A stretch of DNA of 64,000 bases, from NCBI GenBank assembly GCA_963556495.2, contig OY747717.1, positions 3,969,501-4,033,500 on the forward strand, read 5' to 3'. The notes under the pieces were generated by a model. The model saw nothing but the letters and a program-made list of their open reading frames with translations. It was not told the DNA's origin and did not search any database. Positions 1-10,493 of the stretch are shown here, piece by piece. Within the stretch, counting starts at the first letter, position 1. Each line of letters begins with the position of its first letter. A program made the translations under genes and the position numbers. This stretch comes from Valencia hispanica (taxonomy: Eukaryota; Chordata; Actinopteri; Cyprinodontiformes; Valenciidae).

Positions 1-2236
1 ATACATACAACATTGGAAATTAAAAGCAGCAATTTAGCATGATACGCAATAAAGCATAAAAAACTGCAATAAAGCAATAAACCATGAACACATACACATA
101 TGACATTAATCGTTTACTCAAAGGCCGCTCTAAACAGATGCGTTTTTAGTTTTGATTTAAAGCAGCTCAGTGTTTCAGCAGCTCTGCATTCACCAGGAAG
201 TTTGTTCCAGATTCGAGGACTTTAGAACTGGGGTGATATGTTCTACTTTTCTGGTTCTAGTGAGGAACACGAGCAGCAGCGTTCTGGATCAGCTGCAGCT
301 GTCTGATTGACTTTTTAGGCAGACCTGTGAAGACGCTGTTGCAGTAATCAGTCTGACTAAAGATAAACGCAAGGATGAGTTTTTCTAGGTCCTGTTGTGA
401 CATCAGTCCTTTAATCCTAGAAATGTTCTTCAGGTGATAGAAGGCTGACCTTGTTATTGCCTTTATGTGACCCTGGAGGTTCAGGTCTGAGTCCATTACT
501 ACACCTAGATTTCAGGCCTGTTCAGTAGTTTCTAGCTGGATTAACTGAAGCTGTGTGCTGACTCTTGATCGTTCCTCTTTAGGTACAAAAATAATTACTT
601 CAGTTTTGTTTCTGTTCAGCTGGAGAAAGTTATGGCACATCCATCCATTGATTTGCTCGATGCATTTACTTAAGGTTTGGATGGGTTCAAAGTCGCCTAG
701 TGACATCGTAATGTAGAGCTGAGTATCATCTGCATAGTTATGGTAGCTAATCTTATTGGTTATAATCTGGGCTAGTGGGAGCATGTAGATATTAAATAAC
801 AGGGGCCCCAGGATGGAGCCCTGGGGCACCCCACATGTGATTTCTGTTGGTTCTGATGAAAAGTTTCCTATTGAAACAAAGAAGTCCCTGTTCTTTAGGT
901 AAGACTCAAACCAGCCAAGTACTGTACCAGAGAGTCCGACCCAGCTTTCCAGTCATTCCAATAAAATATCATGATCAACAGTGTCAAATGCTGCACTGAG
1001 GTCCAACAGAACCAGCACTGTGGTTCTACCACAGTCTGTATTTATGCGGATGTCATTGAATACTTTGACGAGGACAGTCTCAGTGCTGTGGTGAGCGCGG
1101 AAACCAGACTGAAAAACATCAAAGCGGTTTGTCATTGTTGTGAAGTTATTTAACTGCTGAAACAGCTTTTTCAACAATTTTACTGATGAATGGAAGATTA
1201 GAGATTGGCCTGTAGTTCTGAATTATTGTGTTTTCCAGGTTATTCTTCTTTAGCAGTGGTTTAATAACTGCTGTTTTTAAAGCTTGGGGGAAGACACCTG
1301 ATAGCAGTGATGAGTTCACTATTTGAACAAGATCAGACCCAATGACAGGGAAAACTTTCTGACGGAAACCTGTGGGTAGGATATCAAGACAGCAAGAGGA
1401 GGAGCTTAATTGGTTAATGGTTTCTTTAAGAGTTTTTTGGTTTAGTTTATGTGATTCAGACATTTTCTCCAGATTGGTGTTGATTGGGGATGACATTGGT
1501 AGGTTGTTTGGTAAAGATATACAGAGCGATCCTTTAATTTTCAAAATCTTTTCAGCAGAAAAGCTGGCAAATTCATTCATTCCTGGTGGAGTTTAGTTCA
1601 GGGGCTGCTGTCACAGGAGGATTTTTTAGTCTCTCAACTGTTGCAAATAAAGTCCACGCATTATTAAGGTTTCTGTTAATGATTTCGGAAAAGAATGATT
1701 CCCTTGTGTCTTTCAAAATTAAGTGATATCTGTTCAGTCTGTCTCTGTAGATCTCACAGTGAACCTGAAGTCGAGTTTTCCGCCATTTTCCTTCGATTCG
1801 TCGACACTCCCTTTTTTCACTACGTAACAGTGGATCGCTTGTGCACAGAGACTTCTTTCTACCCGAGACTATTTTCACTTTGATTGGAGCAGTGGAATTA
1901 ATTATGTCTGAACTTTTAGAGAGAAAGTTATCTAGCAGCTTGTTTACTGAGTTTGTGTTGGAGGAAGAAGGTGGGAGAGTAAATTTATTTAAAGGTTTCA
2001 ACTGAACTGTCCCAGAGAAATTGCTTTTTTACAGTGGTCTCACTGTGGCTATATAATTTGGTAGAGATAGTGCTTTCAAAGAAAACACAGAAATGGTCCG
2101 ATTATGCAATATCAACTACCAAGATGTTCGAGATATTTAAACCTTTGCTGATGTTTAAATCCAGATTGTGTGCTGGTTGTTTGACATGCTGGATCAGGCC
2201 TGAAGCCATGAAGAGTGTCATTTAACGTAAAATCCT
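1..2236 (-). mobile_element. LINE copy 1, L2/CR1-type, 5'-truncated
   Basis: This is an antisense non-LTR retrotransposon fragment. It is closely similar to the better preserved copy at 10313-15010, and the match runs from the 3' untranslated tail at base 1 to about 2236, inside the endonuclease-RT linker. Relative to that copy, about 200 bases are missing near base 216, where the text jumps from the 'gttccagatt' block to the 'ggactttagaac' block. The 3' terminus lies upstream of the window. It sits in intron 1 of st8sia3 on the opposite strand. The family is assigned from the reverse transcriptase motifs; the exact subfamily (L2, CR1 or Rex1) is inference. Confidence 0.88.
257..2001 (-). pseudogene. 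Broken LINE ORF2 (reverse transcriptase)
   Basis: Reading the minus strand from 2001 down gives consecutive pieces of a non-LTR reverse transcriptase in different frames. The linker comes first (RKTRLQVHCEIYRDRLNRY), then the early RT block ([18 protein letters not shown]), then block A ([19 protein letters not shown]), then [17 protein letters not shown] and the catalytic YADD box, then the C-terminal [11 protein letters not shown] segment. Frameshifts or stops separate the pieces near 1580, 1150, 950, 830 and 500, so the copy is dead. The endonuclease domain is almost entirely missing because of 5' truncation. Confidence 0.85.
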
Positions 2237-2299
2237 TTTGAAAGTAGTTTCAGTGCAATGTAAATGTTAAAACCTGAGTGAAAAACCTCCACAATACCA

Positions 2300-3250
2300 T
2301 TAGTGTCCAGAAACTCAGACTTGTAATTTTCAAACTGATTAGAGATATGGTTTTATCACTCTTTCCAGGATACTAATGGAAAGGCTGGAAACCACCAAAA
2401 AAGCCAAATTACGCATTTTAAAGCTGCCAGCATAATTTTTTACATGTTAGTAATATAGTATTAAGTGTAGTATTTAATTCTTTACTTACCGTCCACGTCA
2501 AGATACACTTAACAATTCAGATTTTTCAGAACTGTCTTTTCTTTTCTGTTTAAAATCATCGGAGCTAAAGTTGTGTAAAATCTGAAGATTAAAACTCATT
2601 TTGATCATATTTTAGACACCCTGTTTCATCACTCTTTTCAGTGCAGACAAGAATGCTAATATATTTAGCATAACTGACTGAGCTGAAACATGTAGGAGGA
2701 AAAAGCGGGTTAACCATCAAAAGGGCAAATTACACATTTTAAAGCTGCCAGCATAGTTTTTACATGTTAGAAAGATAGTTTGTAATTTTTTTACTTACAC
2801 TTTTCACTTACCATCCACGTGAAGACACATTTTGCAATTTGAATTTTTTGGGACTATTTTTTTCCATAGCTAGGGTAGTTGTTTCAAATTGTTTTGAATT
2901 GTTTGCAATAATTAGAACTAAACTTGTGTTAAATTTTAAGATTTTTATAATGTTTTAGACAGCCAGTTTATTGCTCTCTCTAGTGTAGACAATGATGCTA
3001 ATATGTTTAGCCTAAAGACCGAGCTGAAAAATGTAGGAGAAAAAGGCGGGAAACTAGCATGGCAAATTACACATTTTAAAGCTGCCAACATAGGTTTTTA
3101 CATTGTATTAATACAGTTTTTCCCTTTTTTTTTATTTCAAGTCAAGTATCACTTTAAAATTTAGATTTTTTTAAAACTATTTCTTCTTTTCTTTTGACGT
3201 AGCTAGTATAGCTATTTAAAACAGAAGTTAACTGCTAAGAAGGCTTATTT
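2300..3250. repeat. Three-copy ~330-bp degenerate tandem repeat
   Basis: Three tandem units can be followed by the shared core 'attttaaagctgcca'. The flanking 'caaatta' starts near 2405, 2726 and 3063, a spacing of about 321 and 337 bases. Each unit also shares a 'ccacgt.aaga.ac' block, a run ending in a T-rich 'gactatttttt' segment and a 'gctaatat.tttagc' block. No coding potential was seen. It lies in intron 1 of st8sia3 next to LINE copy 1. Confidence 0.75.
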
Positions 3251-4452
3251 TATTAAATCTATTATGTTTTCTTATGGCTGCAAAAGTGACTTTTACGTGT
3301 CAGTAGTCTAATTGTAAAGTTTATCTGAAGAAAAAAATTTGCTTTATTATAAACGTTACAAAATAAGATATTTAACCAAGTCCTAATATAGTATATTTTC
3401 TCATATGGACAATTGATTAAAGGAGAATTCAAATTTACCTTCTTTTACTACAAAAACTGTTCATCTTAACAAGCGAATTTAAGATATTTTAAGATGTTGG
3501 AAGTATATTTAGAACATTAAAACATAAACAGAATTAAATAAAAACTGAAAAAGTTAAAATTTCATTTAACATTTGAACTCACTATGAACAACTTGTTAAG
3601 ATGGGCAATGTTGCTGCAACATTTTTGGCTTTATTAGGCTATTAACTTGTTAGCACAACTTTGAAGTTATTTGCACCTTGAATAACTAAGAATATTTCAC
3701 ATCCAGAAAAGAGACTGGAAGTCTGCATTTACACTGACATGACAGTGTAAATGAAAGTCGTTTTATTGCATCTGGTTTTCTAAAGAAACAGAATGATTTT
3801 GTAAACTAAAGCTTCAAATTGTTATGATTCTTTGGAAGCATTTTAGCGCTGTTAACATTCAGCCAATCTAGAATATTTTTAAGTCTAATTCTGTCATAAT
3901 TTAACATATTTCTTTTAAGCCGGATGTCAGTGTGGCTCTGGCCCTTTTATGAAGTACAAGCAGGTGATCAGACAGGTTTGGTTGAAGTAATCTTTAGGTT
4001 AACTGGAACAAGAGAAATAATTATAATATTATAAATATAATAATATTTTTTGGGGAGGTATTGATTCCCCAGGATTGAACTGTATCTTAATTCAAACAAT
4101 GATTGTTTGTTTGTCTTTGACAGAAAAAAAAAGATTCACTTATTTTGAAAAATATTAAAAACATATTGAGTTTGCTACATTTAAAAAACAAAATTAAGAC
4201 CTACACAGTTTGACCGGCTTTTCTTTAAACTAAGATACCATAAATGTTTTAAACTATCAACCTGTCTGATTATTGCTTAAGTTTGTCTCAGTTCAAAGCA
4301 ATTATCTTTAAATAACACAAAGATGACAAATTATTATTTTCTGTTGTACATTTTCCTTAAATCTGCATGCAGAAGAGTTAAAATGCTTCTGAAACATTTT
4401 GAAGTGGACCAGAATGAGACTTGTGATGCTCATTGCCTCCTGCTCTGTGCAG
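3251..4452 (+). other. st8sia3 intron 1, 3' portion, no gene seen
   Basis: This is AT-rich unique-looking intron sequence, with no ORF, known repeat or RNA gene that I can support. It ends in the acceptor 'tgctctgtgcag' at 4441-4452 preceding exon 2. Confidence 0.6.
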
Positions 4453-4572
4453 CTCCCAGCTGGCCATGAAGTACCTGGATCCAGACTTTACTCCTCTGAC
4501 CAACGCTCTGAGCAACGACCTGCAGAACTCCTCTAAATGGAGGTACAACAGCACTGCTTTCACACAGCTGAG
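4453..4572 (+). CDS. st8sia3: Alpha-2,8-sialyltransferase ST8SIA3, coding exon 2
   Basis: This exon encodes the luminal stem region just after the missing signal anchor of a type II Golgi membrane enzyme that transfers sialic acid in alpha-2,8 linkage to sialylated glycans. The acceptor is 'gtgcag' ending at 4452 and the donor is 'gtacgg' from 4573. The exon is 120 bases: one base completes a codon, 39 codons follow, and two bases carry over. The protein reads SQLAMKYLDPDFTPLTNAL and ends TAFTQLR, aligning with the human ST8SIA3 stem. Two N-glycosylation sequons are visible (NSS and NST). The first coding exon (cytoplasmic tail and transmembrane segment, about 60 residues in human) is not in the window and should lie upstream of base 1. 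Confidence 0.92.
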
Positions 4573-4852
4573 GTACGGCAAAAACACCAACGCAAACACT
4601 GCGCCGCTCTCGCAGAGAGTCTAGCAGGCTTTTAGCACCTAGCAGTGAGCCAGACCCGGGTTGTGAAAATGTTCTTTGTGGCGCAAAGCAGCGCCTGAAA
4701 GTGCTAGAAAAATAAAACCAAAGTTCACTTAAAAAATTGCTTAGTTACAGAAGGATGGGAAATGGTTTGTGTTTTAGAATCGGGTTTGGAAGTATTTTAA
4801 TAAATATATATTTGAAACATGTCTTTAAACACATTTATTTATAAGCAATGAC

Positions 4853-5370
4853 AAGTTTTTGTTTGTATAGCACATTTGAGCAACAATGCAATTTAAAGTA
4901 CTTTACCTGATGAAAACTAAAAGAACAAGCAAGGAACATCACATTGCAGTGGCAAAATAAATGAGAGATGAAAATTTGAAAGACTAAAACTAATGATGCT
5001 TCAGTGATTATTGATCAAATGCAGCTCTTAACTGATATGTTTTTAGTTTTGATTTTAAAGCAGATCTGTGTTTCAGCAGCTTTGCAGTCGTCTGGAAGTT
5101 TGTTCCAGATTAAAGGAGCATAGAAACTGAAAGCTGCTTCTCCATGTTTGGTTCTGATTCTGGGGATGTTGAGGAGACTGGAATTAGAGGACCTGAGTGG
5201 TCTGGGGGGGGGGGTGGGGGTGATACAACCGTATCTTCTACATACTTTGGTGCTAAGCCATGTAATTATTTATAAACGAGTAAAAGTATTTAGAAGTCTA
5301 TTCTCTGAGCTACAGGGAGCCAGCGTAAGGACTTTAGAACTGGGCTGATGTGCTCTACTTTCCTGTCTGA
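4853..5370 (-). mobile_element. LINE copy 2 (same family as copies 1 and 3), 3' end only
   Basis: This matches the 3' end of the 10313-15010 LINE. It has the 'gtatagcaca' tail, the block 'agcatagaaactgaaagctg', the 'gtgctaagccatgtaat' block and the 'gagctacagggagccagcg' block. It stops abruptly after 'tgctctactttcctg', a 5' truncation typical of target-primed reverse transcription. A G-rich run at about 5203-5219 is private to this copy. The rest of intron 2 (5371-5744) is AT-rich with no recognisable feature apart from the splice acceptor. Confidence 0.85.
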
Positions 5371-5744
5371 GTTTTTTTTTCTTGCAAATGTCTGACTTTG
5401 CAATGTCAGAAAATATCTTAGTTTAAATATAGAAAATGTAGTCCTTTAATCGTGGACGTTTTTTGATTTTTTTCTTCCGCCAATGTACAACTTTTCGAAT
5501 TTCAAATTTTTTTTCTGGAAAATACTGTATGTGAAAAATAAGATCAACATTTTTTGAGCTTTTTAGACAAAAAATTTACTCCAAAATATTTTATCTTTTG
5601 TCTACAATGGCCCTAATACTCCATCGTAGAATTATACTACTGAGTGAAGGTGTCATGGAGATATTTTGTATTTGCACTGATGCGTCTACAACAGGTAAGA
5701 GAAATGCATCAGCCTCTGATACAGTTTGCTGTAACGTCTTGCAG

Positions 5745-6302
5745 GACGGAGATTTCTCAGTACATCGACGTCCCCCGTAACTTCACGCTGACCCGAGACA
5801 CCGTCAGAGTCGGCCAGCTGATGCACTTTGACTATTCCAGCCAGAAGTATGTGTACTCCATCGGCGAGAACTTCCGATCGCTCCTCCCGGAGGCCTCGCC
5901 CGTCCTTGACAAGCACTACAACGTCTGCGCCGTGGTCGGCAACAGCGGCATCCTCATCGGCTCGCGCTGCGGGGCCCAGATAGAAAAATATGACTTTGTC
6001 TTCCGATGCAACTTTGCGCCGACTGAGATTTTTAAGAAGGACGTTGGGCGTCGGACCAACATGACGACCTTTAACCCCAGCATCCTGGAGAAATACTACA
6101 ATAATCTGCTGACTGTGCAGGACAGGAACAACTTTTTCCTGAGCCTGAAGAAGCTGGACAGAGCCATCCTTTGGATTCCGGCGTTTTTCTTCCACACTTC
6201 AGCCACGGTGACGAGAACGCTGGTGGACTTCTTTGTGGAGCATCGAGGCCAGCTGAAGGTCCAGCTGGCTTGGCCTGGAAACATCATGCAATATGTCAAC
6301 AA
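5745..6302 (+). CDS. st8sia3: Alpha-2,8-sialyltransferase ST8SIA3, coding exon 3 (sialylmotif L)
   Basis: This is the main catalytic exon, 558 bases between acceptor 'gtcttgcag' (ending 5744) and donor 'gtaagc' (from 6303). Joining exon 2 (AG) to this exon (G) restores an Arg codon and the reading continues TEISQYIDVPRNFTL. Sialylmotif L, which binds CMP-sialic acid, is clear: NVCAVVGNSGIL, then RCG, then DFVFRCNFAPTE. The block NPSILEKYYNNLLT and the stretch through LVDFFVEHRGQLKVQLAWPG are almost unchanged from human. Two further N-glycosylation sequons (NFT and NMT) are present. The motif-L cysteine (VCAVV) that normally pairs with motif S is intact. I see no stop or frameshift, so the gene appears functional. 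Confidence 0.96.
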
Positions 6303-6532
6303 GTAAGCGTCACTTTAACAGAGAAAACACCCCACTTGCTTTTAAATACATACAAACTTCATATTTTTAATTGTACAAACTAAAAAAAGCACATTTCACT
6401 GAGTCCCAAAAGTTTTAATGCTTCTTGAACTTTTCCACATTTTTTTCCAACCATAAATTTCTATTTTATTGGGATTTAATGTGACAGACCAACAAAAAGC
6501 GGTGTGAAGTGGAAGGAAAATGATTCAAGATT

Positions 6533-7608
6533 TTCAATTCAATTCAGTTCATTTATATAGCACCGATTCACAACAGATATCATCACAAGGCACTTTACAA
6601 GAAAAGTCATTTCAATACAACCATGCAAACATTCCAGTTAGTTTAAAGTTTTAGTTAGTTTTCTATTTAAGGAATTCCCAGTAGATTGCATCGAGTCATT
6701 GACTTAAGTTTGCGTCCCGTTGATGCAGAGTCCAACCACAGCAATCCCTCATACTGAGCAAGCATGAAGCGACGGTGGAGAGGAAAAACTCCCCTTTAAC
6801 AGAAGGAAACCTGCAGCAGAACCAGAACCAGAACCAGGCTCAGTAGGAGCGGCCATTTGCCACGACCGACTGGGGGTTTGAGAAGACAGAGCAGAAACAC
6901 AGAAGGAACAGAAGATCTGATATAAGATAACTTTCTATGTTAAAGAAAATAAAAAGTTGATAACAGGACACAGTGGATGTTCAGTTACTGGGAGCATCAT
7001 CCCAGTCGATGCCCCCCGTCCAACAGGGCATTGCAGCCAAGCAGGATACCAGACCAGGTGGAGCTTCTATGGAGAGAAAAACACTGAGAGAAAACAAAGT
7101 TAACAGTCAAAATAACAGCAAATAATACAACTGGAGAGTAGTAAGAGAGAAAAGTAGCAGAGTGAAGAAAGGTGGTCAGTCTGTCCTTCAGCAGTGAGAC
7201 ATGAGAGACAGAGCCACGGAGAACAGTCTGTCTGGACTGCATTCCCCCCCAACCGGCTTAGGCTGTCGGCTACTACCCCTCCTTATTAAGGGCTTTATAT
7301 GTAAGAAGAAGGATCTTAAATTCTATTCTGGATTTAACAGGGAGCCAATGAAGGGAAGCTAAAACAGGAGAAATGTGATCTCTCTTTTTAATATTCATCA
7401 GAACTCTTGCTGCCGCATTTTGGATAAACTGAAGGCTTTTAATGGCATTTTGTGGACGACCTGATAGTAAAGAATTACAGTAGTCCAGCCTTGAGGTAAC
7501 AAATGCATGGACTAGTTTCTCAGCATCACTCCTGGACAGGATGTTTCTAATTTGAGCAATATTCCGGAGGTGAAAGAAAGAAATCCTAGAAACCTGCTTA
7601 ATATGGGA
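6533..7608 (-). mobile_element. LINE family-2 3' end inserted in the Tc1 remnant
   Basis: This is a second L2/CR1-like family, recognised from five copies in the window that share the tail 'atttatatagc' plus 'cattcacaacagat'-like text, a 'catactgagcaagcatg' block and 'ccagacggtcgtgg'-like text (here 'ccacgaccgactggggg'). On the minus strand the 5' part codes for the C-terminal RT motif [18 protein letters not shown], read across about 7370-7470. The element interrupts the Tc1 sequence between 6532 and 7609, so it inserted after it. Compared with the copy at 44612-45740, the segment corresponding to the protein C-terminus is partly replaced. Confidence 0.82.
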
Positions 7609-7817
7609 TTTTATTTTTACAAATAAAAGTCTGAAAAGTTTGGAGTGCGTTTGTATTCATCTCGCCTGAGTGAATACTTTGCAGAAGCTCCATTCTCTGG
7701 GGGTCATTTTGTCTTCCAGCTGTGAACATCTGCAGACTGACCTCCAGTCTCCAGTCAAACTGGATGCAGAACATCAGTGAAAATTAGTTTTGAAGTCTTG
7801 CCACCATATTTTCCGTA

Positions 7818-8867
7818 GTCGACCGATTTTTTAGAACGGTGACAGAAAAATCTGAAGGCCGTCCGTCATTTTGACAGATTAGTATTCCTCTGAGCACTTG
7901 GTGGTACGGAGGCGCAGACATTTTTAACTTTATGCACAGAGTTCAAGTAAGTGAATCAATCCAACAACAAAAAAAGATTCCCATGAGAGCATCTGAGCAT
8001 CATCTCAGACCTGGACACCGTGCTCCATGCATCTCGCTAAGCGGGAGCTGACAGCGCCTTGAAGAGTTACTGAGGCTTTGGAGCGCGTCGGTGACATGGC
8101 AACCACTGGTGCATGCTGGGGGATTTCCTCCCACTGAAGCGATAGCTTGCTGGTCAGGAAACGCCTCCTTCAGAGAGTCTTTCCGACTTCTGATCGCTTC
8201 AGCCGGAGAAATGTTCCCTGATTTTCAAACTTTGTCTGAAGTGGAGCTTAATTCCAACCTCCAGAACAACATCTAAACCCCCATGAGAAGTCGTCTGTCC
8301 GAGGCAAAAACCCAAAACTTCATACCAGCAATCGCACTATTTGATTACGAACAAGCAGGCGATCTTTTCAGTTCCATGCGGAGCAGGAGGAAGATATGAG
8401 ACTGTTCAGGCCACAGCGGGTGAACTGTTCGCATTTTGAGCACAATCGTTTAATATCCATGTTTATATGTAGTTCCCTGTTCAGCTTGTTCAGATTAAAT
8501 ATTATTTCAAATGAATAAAAAACAACAACTATTGAATATGTTATAATTTAAGAAATTGACGGGTAAGCCCTTACAGAAAAAACACATTTCTTCACATGGG
8601 CAGAATCACATGTAATCCCATGTGAAAAATCTTTGATCCATGTGTAATCACATGTGATTACATGTGATTACATGTGATTACATGTGAAAAATATGTGAAA
8701 CCACACATGTGGAGTGCACGTGTGCTACAGATGTGGTTTACCATGTGCCACATTGAATAACATGTGATCCCATGTGAAGAACATGTTCAAGCTCATGTGA
8801 CTTTTCCGTAAAGGAGAATAGATTATAACCGGATCTTTTTTGACCCCGTCGGTGAAAATGACGGACA
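7818..8867. mobile_element. Possible non-autonomous DNA element inside the Tc1 remnant
   Basis: Tc1-like sequence stops at about 7817 and resumes at about 8868. The 1.05-kb intervening segment carries inverted arms near its ends: 'gtccgtcattttgac' at 7861-7875 and its near reverse complement 'gtgaaaatgacggac' at 8852-8866. No transposase was seen. A smaller MITE sits within it at 8571-8811. Exact termini and target duplication were not resolved, so the class is unknown. Confidence 0.5.
8571..8811. mobile_element. 241-bp MITE packed with CACATGTG palindromes
   Basis: The segment starts 'ttacagaaaa' and ends 'ttttccgtaa', terminal inverted repeats that match at 9 of 10 positions. Between them are more than a dozen overlapping copies of 'cacatgtg' or 'catgtga', including a run of tandem 'attacatgtg' units at about 8652-8690. 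The overall imperfect palindromy fits a miniature inverted-repeat transposable element. No coding sequence is present. Confidence 0.65.
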
Positions 8868-9130
8868 AAGAAAACGTCTATCTCAGTTAGATGTAGGTCT
8901 GGACTTTGACTAGGCCATTCTAACGCTTGAATCTGGCTGTATATTCGGGGCGGTCGTCTTGCTGGAAGATGAACCTCCACCCTTCGCTTCTCTGTCTCGG
9001 CTAAAGGCAAGCATCCCCACAGCATGATGCTGCCATCGCTGTGTTTCACCACAGGGATGGTGTGTTCAGGGTGATGCAGGGCTTTTTTGTCTCCTCTGAT
9101 CAGAGCACCGAGGTTTGCAGTCGGGTCAAA

Positions 9131-9695
9131 CTCTTGTTCAGGGGGTGCACATACATACATACTTTTGTCAGGTGTTGTAAAACCACCATTGTGTCCCACA
9201 GTGATCATTCCCGTCCCGCTTAGTCTCCCGATTCTGTTTTTAGTCATTATCCAGAAGCTAACATGTGCTTCTGTTGTACGGGAGCTTTATGTTTACAGCA
9301 AAGAGGAGATTTAGCCTCTAAAGCTGGATTATGAGGAGACGGCTATTTAATGAAGGGAATGAAAGGCGGCTGTGTCTGTGTGTGGAAAGGGATTTAAGTC
9401 CGGTGCTTAATGGTGTCTCAGATAAGTAGGCTGCTTGTAACAGTAGCCTAATCTTGAGCAATCCCTTTAAATCTACCTGCAGTGGAAGAATGACCCGTTT
9501 CGGGCAGCTCCAGGACTCCTGGAGACGCTTTTGTCCAGGACAGTTTGGAGAGTCTTCCCCTCTGTGAAGCCTTTAAATCAGCATTGTGAAAACATCAGAA
9601 AAAAATTGCTCTTTTACTGTTCCACACTTTGATAATCAGCACATATTTGCTTTTATTTACCACAGTTTATAACATGTAGTGTTGAGGTTCATAGC
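9131..9695 (+). other. st8sia3 intron 3 segment between two transposon blocks
   Basis: This is intron sequence with no supported feature. It ends with the 8 bases 'ttcatagc' (9688-9695) that form the left target duplication of the following hAT element. Confidence 0.5.
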
Positions 9696-9802
9696 CAGGG
9701 GTGCCGCCAGAAATTTTGGGCCCTATGGAAGAAAAAAAATTTCTGGGCCCCCCCCCATATTTTTTACAGATAAAATTTCCCAGAAGAGAAGAGAAGCGAA
9801 CA

Positions 9803-9805
<3 letters not shown>

Positions 9806-9874
<69 letters not shown>
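9806..9874. repeat. (CT)n microsatellite
   Basis: An uninterrupted dinucleotide run of about 69 bases lies just inside the left terminus of the hAT element. Confidence 0.97.
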
Positions 9875-9876
<2 letters not shown>

Positions 9877-10493
9877 ACGTTTGTTTTTTACTGTAGGCCT
9901 ACTTACTTATTAACCAGTAGAGTTTTGGTAAACGTGGGTTTGTTCAGACGTGCTGCTTAGTAGAATCCGACTCGTGTCTCTGCCTGTCGGAGATTCTTTC
10001 TTTCTTTTTTAAACCGTCAGCTCTAACCAGTTTTTTTTTTTTTTACTTCACGCACTCAGTGTCTTGTAAATAGTTTTCTAATCAGCAATACATATAACAA
10101 TTTCTGCTGAGCCCATATCACTTGCATGTTTAAAATAACATACCGATTAAAGCACCGCCCATTTCAAGAGAACTCGACCCACTTCCTGATTAAACCCCGC
10201 CCACTTTTGGGTTAGCCCCCGCCCAGTCCAAGTACAGATACGGATACAGATAATTAATATGGTTAACAGATACAGATAAGGCTGTACTCGCTCATCCCTA
10301 CTAGCTAGGCAAGGCAAGGCAAGGCAAGGCAAGGCAATTTTATTTGTATAGCACACTTTCAACAGCAGGGCAATTCAAGGTGCTTTACATGATTTGGTGA
10401 TTTAAAAGAAACACATAAAAGAAACACACATTATACATGATACACAATAAAGCAAGAGAAAAATAAAAAAAAGCAAGAGAGCATGAACACATT

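Larger units (their letters stand above)
6395..9130 (-). mobile_element. Tc1/mariner remnant split by two later insertions
   Basis: Three collinear pieces of one old Tc1 element remain, with the transposase on the minus strand. Piece one is 6395-6532 (terminal region, 'tattttattgggatttaatg'). Piece two is 7609-7817 ('acaaataaaagtctgaaaag' onward). Piece three is about 8868-9130. On the minus strand piece three reads GSIMLWGC and then ALEWPSQSPDLHLTEID, the Tc1 region around the third catalytic acid. The gaps are filled by a LINE tail (6533-7608) and another DNA element (7818-8867). The terminus beyond 9130 is not recognisable. It lies in st8sia3 intron 3. Confidence 0.78.

Noticed and set aside
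5686..6195. 169-residue frame antisense to st8sia3 exon 3
   Set aside because: Mirror of a conserved GC-rich exon; the + strand product is unambiguous and the antisense translation matches no family I know.
9679..9960. Ser/Leu-rich frames
   Set aside because: Artefact of the (CT)n run within the hAT terminus.
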